The position numbers and the translations under genes were made by a program. The notes under the pieces are model-generated. The model had not been told where the DNA came from, did not search any database, and saw only the letters and a list, made by a program, of their open reading frames with translations. Below are positions 1 through 11,165 of a stretch of DNA of 64,000 nucleotides, one piece after another. Numbering within the stretch: position 1 is the first letter of the stretch; the number at the start of each line of letters is the position of its first letter. The stretch is from Globodera rostochiensis (taxonomy: Eukaryota; Nematoda; Chromadorea; Rhabditida; Heteroderidae). The DNA lies in the NCBI GenBank assembly GCA_018350325.1, contig JAEVLN010000009.1:1323388-1387387 (forward strand). Reading direction: 5' to 3'.

Positions 1-231
1 TTATTTTGTCTTTCTCTTAATTCGGGGTTTGAATTTTCACGTATTTTGTATACTTTATGCTTTTTATTCGATTACAAATTTGGTTTATTTTCTTTGATCG
101 GTTAAAGAAATGCTGGTACTGAATGCGCAGACATCGAATTAGGTATACTGATTCAATCAAAAGTCTGAATCAAGAAAACGACATTTTCAATGTTTATTCA
201 ACATTGATTTGTATCCAAATTCCGTTCGTCC

Positions 232-2616
232 TCAGTTCTTTCTCTTTTTGGGCTCACTCGGACCTTCGTTTTCGTCAAGCAATCTGAAAATAGAATATTA
301 AAAAATGAAATGCGCGTGGGTGCGGGGGGGGGGGACATGGTTGCGTCGAAACATTTCGATTTCGAGGTTTTTCTTTCGTTTCGATTTCGAAACCGAAGGT
401 GGACGGACTTTTTGGACCGATTAAAAAAATATGTGTCTTAAAAACAGTTTGATACTCGAGATCAAATCGATCGAGATTCTCGATCGATCTCAATCGACGA
501 GATTTTTTCGTGCTTCAAGATTTATAGACAGATTCTCGATCGATCCTCAAGTCCGGTCTCTATTTGGTACCAATCGAAAGCTTTTGTTGGCTAAATTTTG
601 TATTCAAATCAACGAGGTGAATTATAGAACCCTTTTTAAAAAAGTTATAATCAAAATCCCAAAAAAAAACACCTAGTTTTTCGCTTTTATTTATATTAAT
701 CAATTTGTTTCTGCTAGCTTGACCCCAAAAGTCAAATGTACCATTTATGTGAATTTTCCTTTCGACAAAAACCCTAATGGAATTCGGGAACTTACCCGTC
801 CCCGTCCCCGTCGCCGATGTCACTGTCGTTGACGTTAATTTCGAAGCGATTCCGCTTACGCCAACCGCGCCCAGCCGCCGCCTTTTCCCACCGGGCCCAT
901 TTCGCTTCGTCGCGCTCAATTGGACAACGAACCAACAGCCAAAAGTCGTCTTCATCAACGCGTCGCTTTAAGCGTTGCAGCGCCAATCGCTCCCCCGTCA
1001 AATTGTTCCTCAGTTCAAATGGCACAATGCCACCGGAAAAACGAAGCCGAAAACAGATGATGAAATTGACCGCGTCCGTCGAATTGACAAATTCCTAAAT
1101 GGAATAAAGGAATTTAAAAATTGGAAAATGAACTATACTATAAAACTAAAAAAATCACCATTTTCGGGCGCTCCATTCTTTCCGAATCATAAAAATAGCA
1201 TCCCAAAAACTTCGGACGCCCATCCCCGCGGGGCGTGTGCAACCATTTGGCCAAAGCTTGGGCAGTAGAAGTGCCGGCACTGTCATTGACCGGCAAGAAC
1301 GGAAAAACATATTGGGATTTGATCAGCCGAAGTTTTGGACAATCCCGAAGAATGTCCGGAGGGAATTGGCGTAAGTTGTCATTAATCAACGGCCAAACCC
1401 GGTGACAAATGATTTCCCAGCTGCGGGGTTGGGGTTGGAATTGGAATGTTCCGCTGATGTGAACATTGAGCCCGTTGGAGTCGAAAAGTCGTCGAATTCT
1501 TTGGAGAAATTCGATGACAGTTTGGTCGATGTAACTAAAAGTATGTAAAAATTGAACGAATTTGAAGGACGACTTTTAAAGAGTTTAAAACATTTTTAAA
1601 CCGATAAATGAAAAGTTTCGGTTGGGGACAGTTTGGCGCGGCCGGTTTGGCGCCGTGCCGGTTTGGCGCTGGCCATTTTGGCGCCGTGCCGGTTTGGCGC
1701 TGGCCATTTTGGCGCCGTGCCGGTTAGGCGCTGGCCATTTTGGCGTTTGGCGCTGACCAGTTTAGCGCCCCTGGTAATTGGACACCTTGGCGCTGTTGCA
1801 CTTTTTAATTACCTATAAAAGCCGAAACAAGCTTAGGCGGTCAGGCCTAAACGTCTTGCGCCAAAACGACACGGCGCCAAAACGGCCGCGTAAAATTTCC
1901 GGGTCCGTAAAAGTTTAATGCAACAAATTTATTAAGTTTAGAAATGACCTTATTGTAAGGCGTTTAAATCCGATAATATTGTCAAGAAGCGGCTCTTGCG
2001 GAATTGACAGCGGACGCTCGGCCCCATTGCGAACGTGTTTGACAATTTCAGCGCCGCCGGTTCCGTAAGTTGCGCGACGAATTTCCAGCCGACCCAACGA
2101 CCATTCCTTCAATTTGAAATGGGCGTCCACCAAACGGTCAAATCGATCGCTGATCAGCGCCACTTTCAGTCCGAGCTCAAAATGGCCACAAAATGTGAAC
2201 ACTTTGAACAAAACGTCGGCACAAACGAAACTGAACATTTGAGCTTAAATGAGATGAATGGGTTGCGCCAATAGACAATTCCTCGGTTTGTTAAAATTGC
2301 TTAAATAGAGCAAAATTTTCTCGTTAACGCGGGAAGGCCCCCCCACCCGGCGTTAGCATTTGTGCCCTCTCCCTGTCAGAAATGCCGGGCGCGTCCCCCT
2401 GACCAGCAGAGTTGATCGAAACTCAAATTTTTTCCGACGAACGAAACGAAAACATTTTTTCCAATTAACAAAACGCGAAACGTAACAAAGCTGGAAATTC
2501 TACAAAACGAAATTTCGATCACTTTCTGCCCCTGACTATTTTATACCCTTTCGTTTTTTGAATAAAAAAACTCACATTTCTTTCAGCCGTTTCTCCACTT
2601 TCGTCGGATCCGACAT
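232..2616 (-). CDS. F-box-like protein, cyst-nematode expanded family (copy A), 5 exons
   Basis: Exons on the minus strand, in transcript order: 2616-2576, 2230-1949, 1534-1159, 1094-796 and 283-232. All junctions are GT-AG and phases agree, giving 1050 nt (349 aa plus stop). Exon 1 begins MSDPTK. Exon 2 holds the F-box-like stretch, with [12 protein letters not shown] and [12 protein letters not shown] around residues 17-45. Exon 3 carries the family hallmark [10 protein letters not shown]. Exon 4 has NNLTGERL and [11 protein letters not shown]. The last exon ends in a basic [10 protein letters not shown] tail. F-box proteins normally link a target to SCF ubiquitin ligase; that role is inferred, and the F-box match is weak. 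Intron 2 contains a GGCGCC tandem repeat and intron 4 a GATCGAGA-type repeat. Copies B (27.2 kb) and C (51.2 kb) have the same exon plan. No break is visible. The structure is very well supported; the biochemical role is not. Confidence 0.85.
1633..1885. repeat. GGCGCC-rich tandem repeat in intron 2 of F-box gene A
   Basis: Irregular copies of a roughly 30-bp unit containing GGCCATTTTGGCGCCGTGCC and GGTTTGGCGC. The orientation flips near 1865 (GCGCCAAAACGACACGGCGCC), which suggests a small foldback repeat. It lies wholly inside the intron. Confidence 0.75.
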
Positions 2617-2937
2617 TTGTTTTTTTGTTGCCAAATTATTTGATTTTATGCTTTCAATGAGAGCAAAATTCCTTTGACAAATGAGCATTTTTAGCGATTT
2701 TATATCTATTTTTTGCGCGATTTTTCAAAAATTTTTGGAAAAGGGGGCGGCGGGGGGGGGGGGGGGGGGGGGGTTGGCGGTGCCGATAGGCACCGCCGAT
2801 AAATTTTTGAATTTTTGACTCAATTTGTTAAGGGATTAGCAACCAAAAATTCTAAAGATATTTGTTAAAAAAATGCTTTTTATTGGTCATTTTTCCCAAA
2901 AAATACAGGGTTTTTGCTTTCATTTTTTCGGCAGGAT
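2617..2937. other. Upstream region of gene A with poly-G and hairpin repeat
   Basis: No gene seen. The stretch contains a long G run (about 2751-2773) directly followed by the dispersed hairpin repeat (2776-2798, GGCGGTGCCGATAGGCACCGCC). No clear promoter element was identified. Confidence 0.6.
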
Positions 2938-4464
2938 GACATTTCGCCCACGCGACATTTCGCCCACTAACCAAAAATACGACATTTCTCCCACGCATCT
3001 CGCCCACTAGCAAAACCGCAAACTTTTAGTGCTTTCCGAATTTATGTGATTATGCTAATCGATGAACTCTTAGTGGGCGAAATGTTGCGTGGGCGAAATG
3101 TCGTATTTTTGGTTAATGGGCGAAATGTATTTTTGGTTAGTAGCGAAATGTATTTTTGGTTAATGGGCGAAATGTTGCGTGGGCGAAATATATTTTTGCT
3201 TAGTGTGCGAAATGTATTTTTGGTTAGTGGGCGAAATGTATTTTTGGTTAGTGGGCGAAATGTATTTTTGGTTAGTGGGCGAAATGTTTCGTGGGCGAAA
3301 TGTATTTTTGGTTAGTGGGCGAAATGCATTTTTGGTTAGTGGGCGAAATGTTTCGTGGGCGAAATGTATTTTTGGTTAGTGGGCGAAATGTATTTTTGGT
3401 TAGTGGGCGAAATGTATTTTTGGTTAGTGGGCGAAATGTATTTTTGGTTAGTGGGTGAAATGTTGCGTGGGCGAAATGTCGTATTTTGGTTAGTGGGCGA
3501 AATGTATTTTTGGTTAGTGGGCGAAATGTATTTTTGGTTAGTGGGCGAAATGTATTTTTGGTTAGTGGGCGAAATCTATTTTTGGTTAGGGGCGAACTGT
3601 ATTTTTGGTTAGGGGCGAAATGTATTTTTGGTTAGTGGGCGTGATGTATTTTTGGTTAGGGGCGGACTGTATTTTTGGTTAGGGGCGAAATGTATTTTTG
3701 GTTAGTGGGCGTGATGTATTTTTGGTTAGTGGGCGTGATGTATTTTTGGTTAGGGGCGGACTGTATTTTTGGTTAGGGGCGAAATGTATTTTTGGTTAGT
3801 GGGCGGACTGTATTTTTGGTTAGGGGCGAAATGTCGTATTTTTGGTTAGTGGGCGAAATGTATTTTTGGTTAGTGGGCGTGATGTATTTTTGGTTAGGGG
3901 CGGACTGTATTTTTGGTTAGGGGCGAAATGTATTTTTGGTTAGTGGGCGAAATGTATTTTTGGTTAGTGGGCGTGATGTATTTTTGGTTAGGGGCGAAAT
4001 GGTTTTTGGTTGCGAAATGTATTTTTGGTTAGTGGGCGTGATGTATTTTTGGTTAGGGGCGAAATGTATTTTTGGTTAGGGGCGAAATGTATTTTTGGTT
4101 AGTGGGCGTAATGTATTTTTGGTTAGTGGGCGAAATGTCACGTGGGCAAAATGTATTTTTGGGCGAATTGTCGTATTTTTGGTTAGTGGGTCGCGTGGGC
4201 TAAATGTATTTTTGGGCGAATTGTCGTATTGTTAATGGGCGAAATGTCGTATTTTTGGTTAGTGGGCGAAATTAATGGGTGTAATGTATTTTTGGTTGGT
4301 GGGCGAAATGTCGTATTTTTGGTTAGTGGGCGAAATTAGTTGTGTAATGTATTTTTGGTTGGTGGGCGAAATGTATTTTTGGTTAGTGGGCGAAATGTAT
4401 TTTTGGTTAGTGGGCGAAATGTATTTTTGGTTAGTGGGCGAAATGTTTCGTGGGCGAAATGTAC
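2938..4464. repeat. Asymmetric foldback array of 24-bp units (GTGGGCGAAATG / TATTTTTGGTTA)
   Basis: The left arm (2938-3010) reads GACATTTCGCCCACG and CACTAACCAAAAATACGACA. From 3068 the same unit runs in the opposite direction for about 1.4 kb, as GTGGGCGAAATGTATTTTTG plus GTTA. The outer ends are inverted copies (GACATTTCGCCCACG ... CGTGGGCGAAATGT). Because the unit is 24 bp it keeps a frame open (MYFWLVGE repeats); this is an artefact, not a protein. No target duplication was found. The related array at 18709-18898 lies at the mirror position of the G1/G2 inverted duplication. Confidence 0.85.
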
Positions 4465-4828
4465 AGCAAACTTTTTAAATACAATTAATGAGTTAAAATG
4501 AAAATTAATCATGCAAAAAAATAATAAACAAATAAAATCTAAAAGTGTTTACAATTTATATTGAAAAAATATTTCAATAATTCTAGCCAAGTCATTAAAG
4601 CAAGTATGCATAGATTTGGTAGCAGTATATAATTGCTTAATTAAGAAAATGCAAAACTAATCAAATAGTGCTTAATACATAACTATAAAGCTAATGAGAT
4701 GGTAAAAGATTGCAAAACATTTAAATATAAAATCGTAATTAGATGTTATTAATAAAATTATTTGATTAAAAAAAGCATAAATTAATCACGGCACGGTTAA
4801 AAGGGAATTGTATAGTTTGTTTGGCGGC

Positions 4829-6655
4829 TCAAACAAATACACAATAATATACAAATATCGCCAACAGAATAAAGGCATATTGTGAAAGTGGAGGTAAATG
4901 CCGCATATTCTTGCACGTTAGCGACTTCAGTTTCCCGTATTGAGCCTCATAATCGCTCAGTTTTGTTCCAATGACCGAAAATGCAGTCGGCATTGGCACT
5001 CCGTCTTCACATTCGCCATTGTTCTAAAAATGTTTTTAAATTTGTTCAAAATTATAAACATTATTTGCATACATAGAAATACCACATTAAGTGCTTTTTC
5101 TGGTCCGACAAAGTTACATTGGCCAATTTGGCCAAAATTCCGGTGTAAAGGACATCCTCCAAATAAAAGCCGTCAACTTGTCGGGTATGCAACCAAATAG
5201 CTTTAATCGTTGCCGGAGTGGTCAAATAAACGGTGCCCTGCATGAAGTCGGGGTACATGTCGTTGGGGTACATTTCCTTCGGGGCGTACCTTAAACTTTC
5301 ATTTTTTGTCAGGGGTTTCAATCGCTGAGCGTATGCATTACTTATTGATTGATCTAACTCATTAAGAGACGACTAAAAGGCACCAAAGATTTGAAAAATT
5401 CATTATTAATCATTAATATTAATGACCATTTGCTTTTTGGATTTCGAATTGGACGATATTGGTGGTAAATTTCTCCAAAATACACCAGCGGATTTTTGAC
5501 GGCAATTGGACGGAATTTTTTCTCCGTCCAATGCGCCAAACGTCGCAAATGCACCAGCGCGTCGTCGTCCACTTTCATCACCCATTTGGCATTGGCACAA
5601 AACGATTGTTGCCATTCGAAGCCGCCGTACACCTCAAATATTTATTTAAAATTATTTGTTGTAAAAATGTTTCAATGTCGGCGGATACTTTAAAATTAAG
5701 GTGGATGTAAAGGTCGACGAAGCCATGCAGAAACAGCAAATCGCCATGTTTCGCCTGCTCCTCCTCCAACTTCTGCTGAACATCGATCGCTTCTCCTTCC
5801 CCGGCATCGGCAATCAAAAAACGAATTACTTCGCCTGGGACCTGCACAAAAATAAAAATTTTGGTAATTTTTTTTTTCATGAAATTGCACCACAAATTCA
5901 CCGAGTCGTTCATCCACGTTTGCCGAATGGCCTTTCTGTTCTCAAAGCCGTTCCTTCGTGACATCGTTAGCATTATTAACTCCGTCTGATTCGGGCAAGA
6001 ATTGGCAAATTCCATCCAACATTTTTTGAAAATGTTTTTGAATCGAATTTCGAAATGCTAAAAATTTTTAATAAATAATTGGCTACCGGTCTGAATCCCC
6101 CCCCCCCCCCACGATGGCTGGTTCGGTACCGTACTAAAGCTAAAATTAAGCTTAACTTAGCCTAAGCAACCTTGGCTTGGGGTTTGTTAGGCTTAGGCCT
6201 AAGCCTAAGCTTAGCTTAGACCAAGCTTAGGCTTAGGCTAAGACGTTGAGGTGATTCGGGACGTTTTGGCTGTGGGGGGATTCGGGCGGGAGGGGGGGGG
6301 GGGGGGGGATTCTGACCGGATGCAAAATAATTTACTGAGTTTAAAAATAATTTTTTATTCAAATTAAACTAACTCTACTAACGAAAAAGTGCAAATTAAT
6401 TTTTAAGACATTCGAACCTTCGTGCCGGCGAACCATTTTGTGTCATTCTTTCCATCGCTAAAAATAATTTTTAAAATTATTGATTTGTTTTGAAAAATAA
6501 TTTGCATTTATTTTCAATGGACAGCCAACAATTGCCAAGTGCTCGCTTATACTTTATATTAATTATATCAAATTAGGTAATTACCCTCCTTTGATGTTGC
6601 CGTCTGCCTTCATAGTCAAGCCAATAAAAACAACCAAAAAAAGTATAAAATTCAT
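4829..6655 (-). CDS. Family 31 glycosyltransferase (beta-1,3-galactosyltransferase-like), intact copy G1
   Basis: Seven exons in transcript order: 6655-6585, 6457-6418, 6057-5902, 5841-5689, 5632-5427, 5289-5073 and 5023-4829. The total is 1038 nt (345 aa), phase-consistent throughout. A hydrophobic N-terminus (MNFILFLVVFIGLT) could be a signal peptide or a type II anchor. GT31 signatures follow in order: ELIMLTMSRRNG, then NRKAIRQTW in exon 3; WVMKVDDDALV (the DxD metal/UDP-sugar motif) in exon 5; YPDFMQGTVYL and LEDVLYTG in exon 6. This matches Galactosyl_T proteins, which transfer hexoses to glycans in the Golgi; the acceptor cannot be told. The last exon ends in a hydrophobic stretch (YAFILLAIF), unusual for the family. 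G2 at 15.7-18.2 kb is an inverted copy with identical exon lengths except for one inserted base. Confidence 0.88.
6120..6245. repeat. Inverted TTAGGC (telomere-like) repeat in G1 intron 2
   Basis: Short runs of TTAGGC meet runs of GCCTAA head to head (GGCTTAGGCCTAAGCC and similar). Poly-C lies on one side and poly-G (about 6290-6309) on the other. The equivalent intron of G2 has the same repeat at 16100-16205, so it predates the duplication. Confidence 0.75.
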
Positions 6656-7473
6656 TTTGGTTAGAATTTTGTTCGAATTGAATGATTAAATGATTTGATG
6701 AACAAATGTGATAAATGGAATTAGCTGTCGCTGAAAAAGCCATAGCAAATGAGTCATCATTTGTGGACAGTTGTGTCGGCTCTGATGGAAATTCAATGAA
6801 AAAATTCACAAATTGGAGAAATTGAAAAGAATATTAAAGTAAATATGCAAACCTTCGTGACGAACCATTTAGCCTATTATAAAGTGTAAATTAAAATACG
6901 GAAATCTTTGATTGTTCCAAAATTAAACCAAAAAAATTCCAAAGATTAATTCAAATTAATTAATGCTTAAAAAGCACTCAAAATGGACAACAAAATTCTA
7001 ACAATTTATCATATATACATGTAACACATATAATCTAATCACACTCATTCTTTACCCGGGGGCCCCCACAATCTGTGAACCCTACTTTCCCGCTCGAATC
7101 GGGGAAGCTGTACCTACCAATTGTTCCCCACATATATCTCCCGGATAAAGACTGCATTATCCCGAACCATGTACAAAAAGGGAACCGGGAGAGGAGTCCA
7201 GAGTGAGCCCATGTCATGGAGGTCCTACCACGGGAAATTATCAACTTGTAAACATCATAATCAGTATTTTATTAAATAATTAACGTAATATTTAAATAAA
7301 TCAAAATCATTAAAACCCATCAAAATTAATAATGATAATAAAATAAATGAACAAACCATCTCAAATTAATTAAATAAATTATCATAACATCGTTCGGTAA
7401 AGAGAAATAACAACATAACGCATTCTCGTTGAATAAAATTGTTGAAGTCAAAAAAGACGGAAACGGAACTTAC
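6656..7473. other. Intergenic region: inner end of G1 inverted arm and a possible small exon
   Basis: The stretch 6656 to about 6790 still matches the inner end of the G2 arm (15560-15695), so the inverted duplication extends past the gene. Minus strand 7225 to about 7125 is GC-richer than its surroundings, with an open stretch (contains FLYMVRDNAVFIREIY) ending at a possible GTAGGT donor. It cannot be joined in phase to the membrane-protein exon at 7474-7555. The rest is AT-rich with no recognisable content. Confidence 0.35.
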
Positions 7474-9141
7474 CACATTCAAACGAAGGAATGATTGGGC
7501 TCGATGTGACGAGAATGGCCCACGGAATTGACCATAACAGAGCCGGAAACAAAGTCTGAGCCCCAAAAAGAAAGAGTTTCGTTAAAAAATGTACGTGATT
7601 AATAGGGCTGCTCGAGATTCTCGGTCTCGGTTCTCGAGTCGAGAAATTTCTCGGTTTTTTTGGGTCTCGGTCTCGGTTCTCGGTCTCGGGTTTTTAGTCT
7701 CGGAAAACGAGACTTTTTTGCACTGGTAAAGATTGGGTTTTTGGTGGAATTCATTACAGAATCTGAGCTTGAAAGATTTAAAAAATGCATAATGACAAAT
7801 CAATTTAAAAAAATCTTTAATAATATATCTTTTGCAAACCATCCGTACTCAGTTGTTGTATGGCTCAGTGGTTAAATTCTGACCGGTAATTTATTTATCG
7901 TGAGTTCTATTTCCTTACTTAAAATCCATTTTATTCTTTTAATTTAATAAATACTCCTTTTTATTGATTCTAACAAAATCTTATAAAAATGATGGTTTTT
8001 TTGCAATTTAAGCACATTTTCCTAATTGAATTCACTAAAACTTTAATTTTTCCCCGGCGGCACCTATCGGAGCCACCCGCTCCCCCCCCCCCTTTTCCTT
8101 TCCTAAAATGCTTGAAAAAATCACCGCATTTTTAAAATTTTGGCTGCAAATCTCTTAAAATTGAGTTAAAAATTCGAAATTTTCTCGACGGCGCCTATCG
8201 GCACCGCCGACCCCCCCCCCTCCCCCTCCTAAATAAAGCAGAATTTGCAAAAAATTGGCATTTTTTGAAAATTTCGTAAAAAATGCATTAAAAACCACGA
8301 AAATACACTCCTAAATTGAACTTTTTTTAAAAATTCTTTTCTCCGGCGGTTACGATGGAATGGATTCGGGCAAAAATTGTTCCAGAAATAAAAATGGAAA
8401 TTCAAAATTTGCCGCAAATTGGTTGGTAAGATTTTTTTGCAGCCTTGTTCGGTGAATATGCAAGAAAAAGATCTTTTTAGTCGGAAAAAATTACACCAAG
8501 CCTTCACAATCAACTAAATTCGAAAAACTTTCCGAACCCGAAAATAAGGACAAATCTTATAAATAAGGACAGTTGGCAGCCCTGAGTGTAAAATAATTTA
8601 ATGAAAATTTTTGGAGCTTAAAATTAATATTTTTTTTAGTGAATTGAAAAAAAATTAGAAATTTCTCGGTTCTCGGTTCCCGAGTCGAGAAATTTCTCGG
8701 TTTTTTTGGGTCTCGTTCTCGGTCTCGAGTCTCGGGGTCATTTCTCGGTCTCGGTCTCGAGTCTCGGTGTCATTTCTCGGTCTCGGTCTCGGTTCTCGAT
8801 TCTCGGTAAATTTCAATTCCCGAGCAGCCCTAGTGATTAACAAACAGCCGGATGCGAACGGACCAATTAACGGAGTATGAACAGGCGAGAGGCTGGCGAG
8901 AACGGTCGGCCAAGTGTTCCAAAGTTTGGGAATTAGTGGAACGGTTGTTCTTTCGCTGACAACGCGGGTTGTGACGGAGGTAACAGTTACAATTTTTCTT
9001 GACGACAAGGACGAACGCCGAGACGAGCACGTCAATGCCAAGTCCCCCAACAAAAACCATGAGAAGAACAAGACTGAAAGAGTAGTCCGTCAAGGAGACA
9101 ACATTTTTAAAGTTGTTTGGATTGGGCCCCGGAGGCAACAA
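7474..9141 (-). pseudogene. Fragment of a multi-pass membrane protein gene, split by a hAT element
   Basis: Exon 1 is 9141-8833 (103 codons, starting MLPPGPNPN). It includes a strongly hydrophobic helix (YSFSLVLLMVFVGGLGIDVL) and a Cys/Arg-rich segment. Exon 2 is 7555-7474, and its reading phase fits exon 1. It encodes a second membrane helix (TLFPALLWSIPWAILVTSSP) and ends at a GTAAGT donor. A hAT element at 7603-8832 was inserted exactly at the exon 1/intron 1 junction, and the true donor (GTACAT) now follows the second target-duplication copy. A serpentine receptor is possible but no family motif is visible. Further exons were not found. The gene is likely disrupted or truncated. Confidence 0.45.
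7603..8832. mobile_element. Non-autonomous hAT-type element, 1230 bp, TSD GTGATTAA
   Basis: Terminal inverted repeats are TAGGGCTGCTCGAGA at the left and TTCCCGAGCAGCCCTA at the right. The 8-bp target duplication GTGATTAA is exact (7595-7602 and 8833-8840). TCTCGGT-rich subterminal arrays occur at both ends, and there is no transposase frame. Inside are a tRNA-derived segment (about 7855-7920) and two copies of the dispersed hairpin repeat with poly-C tracts (8055-8077, 8187-8210). An 8-bp duplication is the hAT hallmark. Confidence 0.9.
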
Positions 9142-11165
9142 ATTTGCGGATCAGTGTGAAAGTAGGTTCCAGTGTTTTTTATTTAAATCAGGAGTTATCA
9201 GCGAAAGCAAACGGCAAGAACATTCTGAAAAGTGTGTTTAGTTTAAACAAAACTTAAAGCATATCATTTTTTAACTAACAAAAAATTCGGAAATAATAAT
9301 TCTAAAAATCGATTGACATCCAACGGAAGGCGTGATCTAACAAATACACCAACATCCTACAACATCCATCGAGACTAGTGGAGTCAGTAACGGACGTTCT
9401 CGGTAAAGGAAATTACCGCATAATTTAAGGTGATCAAGTTAAAACAATAATCGGGACGCTATAAAATTACGGTTAAACAAAAGAAAAGAAAATTGATCAG
9501 ACTCAAACCCCTGAATATTTGACAAGAAGTGGAAAAAACGTGCTAATTTTTTAAGCCTTTAATTTAATAAAAAATTATTCGAAAAATCATTAACTAGCAT
9601 ATTTATCACCACTTTTCACTATTTTGAGCAAATTTGGTTGAGAAAGAAAGTAATTATGTATGCCAGGCCCGTGAGTCAAAAATTATTTTTTTAGGGAGGA
9701 GCAGTTGGGGGACAAAGTCGATTTTTAGGGGTGTGTTTTTTACCCTTTTATTGCATTTTTGTTAAGCAATTTTTTTGCGAATTCTGCTTTAGTAGGGGGG
9801 GGGGGTCGGTGGTGCCGATAGGCGCCGCCGAAAAAATTTTGAATTTTTGACTCAATTTGTTAACAGATTTGCAACAAAATTTTAAAAAATGGCCGTAGAT
9901 TTTTAAAGAAAATTAGTCCAAATATTGGCGAAATGTTTACTAATGTTTTAAATATAACATTAAATTGGGAGTAAATGGTAAAAAATCGAATTCGGGGCAG
10001 AAACGGGGCAAAAACATGGCATTCAACCCCAAGACGTGGTAAATCCCACTGTTTCCGGGGCAAAATGGCAACCCTGAGCCGCAACCGAAGTGCTCCCTCC
10101 ATAAGCCTATTAGGAGACATTCTATATGATCATTGATCCGCGGACCCCTGCTCCGCCACCTTTATTTTGTATTTAAGCAGTGCCGGTTTACTCATTCGGC
10201 ACTGGTCGCAGATTTTTAAACCTTCTCAAAGTCTTTCGTCTAATAAAGAACCTTTCTTTACAAACTTGTATTCAGTGTTTATTGTGGGTTTCAAAAGGGT
10301 AAGCTCTCCGGGCAAGCCTTGCTCGAACGGTTTTTCGGTCCTCCGTACCAGATCTATGGACTATCATCATTTCCCAACCTTCCTTTCCGGGTCCACCTAA
10401 TCGCATATAATAAAGAAATGGTTCCGATCAGATCGATTTGAAAAAAAGTGAGGAGAGCCATAAATTAGCTTATACTTACTCTTAGGAGCTGTCCCATTTT
10501 AAGATATGATGGCCCTTCAAATTGCGCAAAAAGTGCCGACTAATGACTGATCACTTTTTTTCAAATCGTTCTGATCGGAACCATTTCTTTATATGTGGTG
10601 GACGGCTTCTAAAAGTAACCGAAAACCACCTACTTTTTTCAAGACTAATCATTCTGCCCGCCAAAAAATGGAATTTTTTAAATTCTCCATATTTAATCTG
10701 ATTCGCGCCCTCATTAAAGGAATATTTTTAATGATTTTCAAATATAATTATAATGCGTAAAAATTTAAAAAAAATTTCCGTATTTTTTTAAATTTACACT
10801 TTTTATAGACTAAATGGTTCGTCACTTAAATATTCTTTTTCAAATTTTCTGATTTGTGAAAAAAGTAGGGCTATGGCACTTTTTGACGAAGTGGCAAGTA
10901 ATGATCGAATTTATGAATGATTTTGTGGCTAAAATTGATTATTGAAAATTTTTTCTTGTTCTAGCTCGGGCCTGAGGTTCGAAACTGGTCGAAATGGAGG
11001 TCAGATTCAGACACGCACCGAATAACCCTAGAAAATCTTTTTATTGACTTTGAAAACTTTTTTTTTTTTGAAAAATGGAGTGCACCAGCTATAACAACCA
11101 TGGTTGTTGGTTTTGTAACAGATAGTAAAAGAAGCATATTGATGGTTATTTAACCATATAGGTAC
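9142..11165. other. 2-kb intergenic region with repeats, no gene
   Basis: It contains a poly-G tract plus hairpin repeat at 9790-9830. At 10411-10594 is an element with about 42-bp inverted ends (AAAGAAATGGTTCCGATC ... GATCGGAACCATTTCTT) flanked by TA, as in Tc1/mariner-type MITEs. The segment 10110-10395 has a TATTTAAGC box followed by AATAAAGAA, the look of a solo LTR, but its ends are not defined. No coding exon was recognised. Confidence 0.5.
10411..10594. mobile_element. TIR MITE with TA flanks
   Basis: The left end, AAAGAAATGGTTCCGATCAG and following bases to AAAAAAAGTGA, is repeated in reverse complement at 10553-10594 with few mismatches. Both ends abut TA. There is no coding capacity. 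Confidence 0.65.

Noticed and set aside
3046..4478. Frames encoding MYFWLVGE repeats
   Set aside because: The 24-bp tandem period keeps the frame open; there is no other coding sign.
5061..5321. Single-exon reading of the glycosyltransferase C-terminal frame as a separate gene
   Set aside because: Splice sites and the mirror copy show that it is exon 6 of a seven-exon gene.
8655..9071. 138-codon alternative frame over the membrane-protein exon
   Set aside because: The other frame (8833-9141) ends exactly in phase at the restored splice junction and contains a clean membrane helix; the alternative lacks this.
10110..10395. Solo LTR with TATA-like and AATAAA signals
   Set aside because: Ends, inverted terminal dinucleotides and target duplication could not be defined; kept only as a remark in the intergenic entry.
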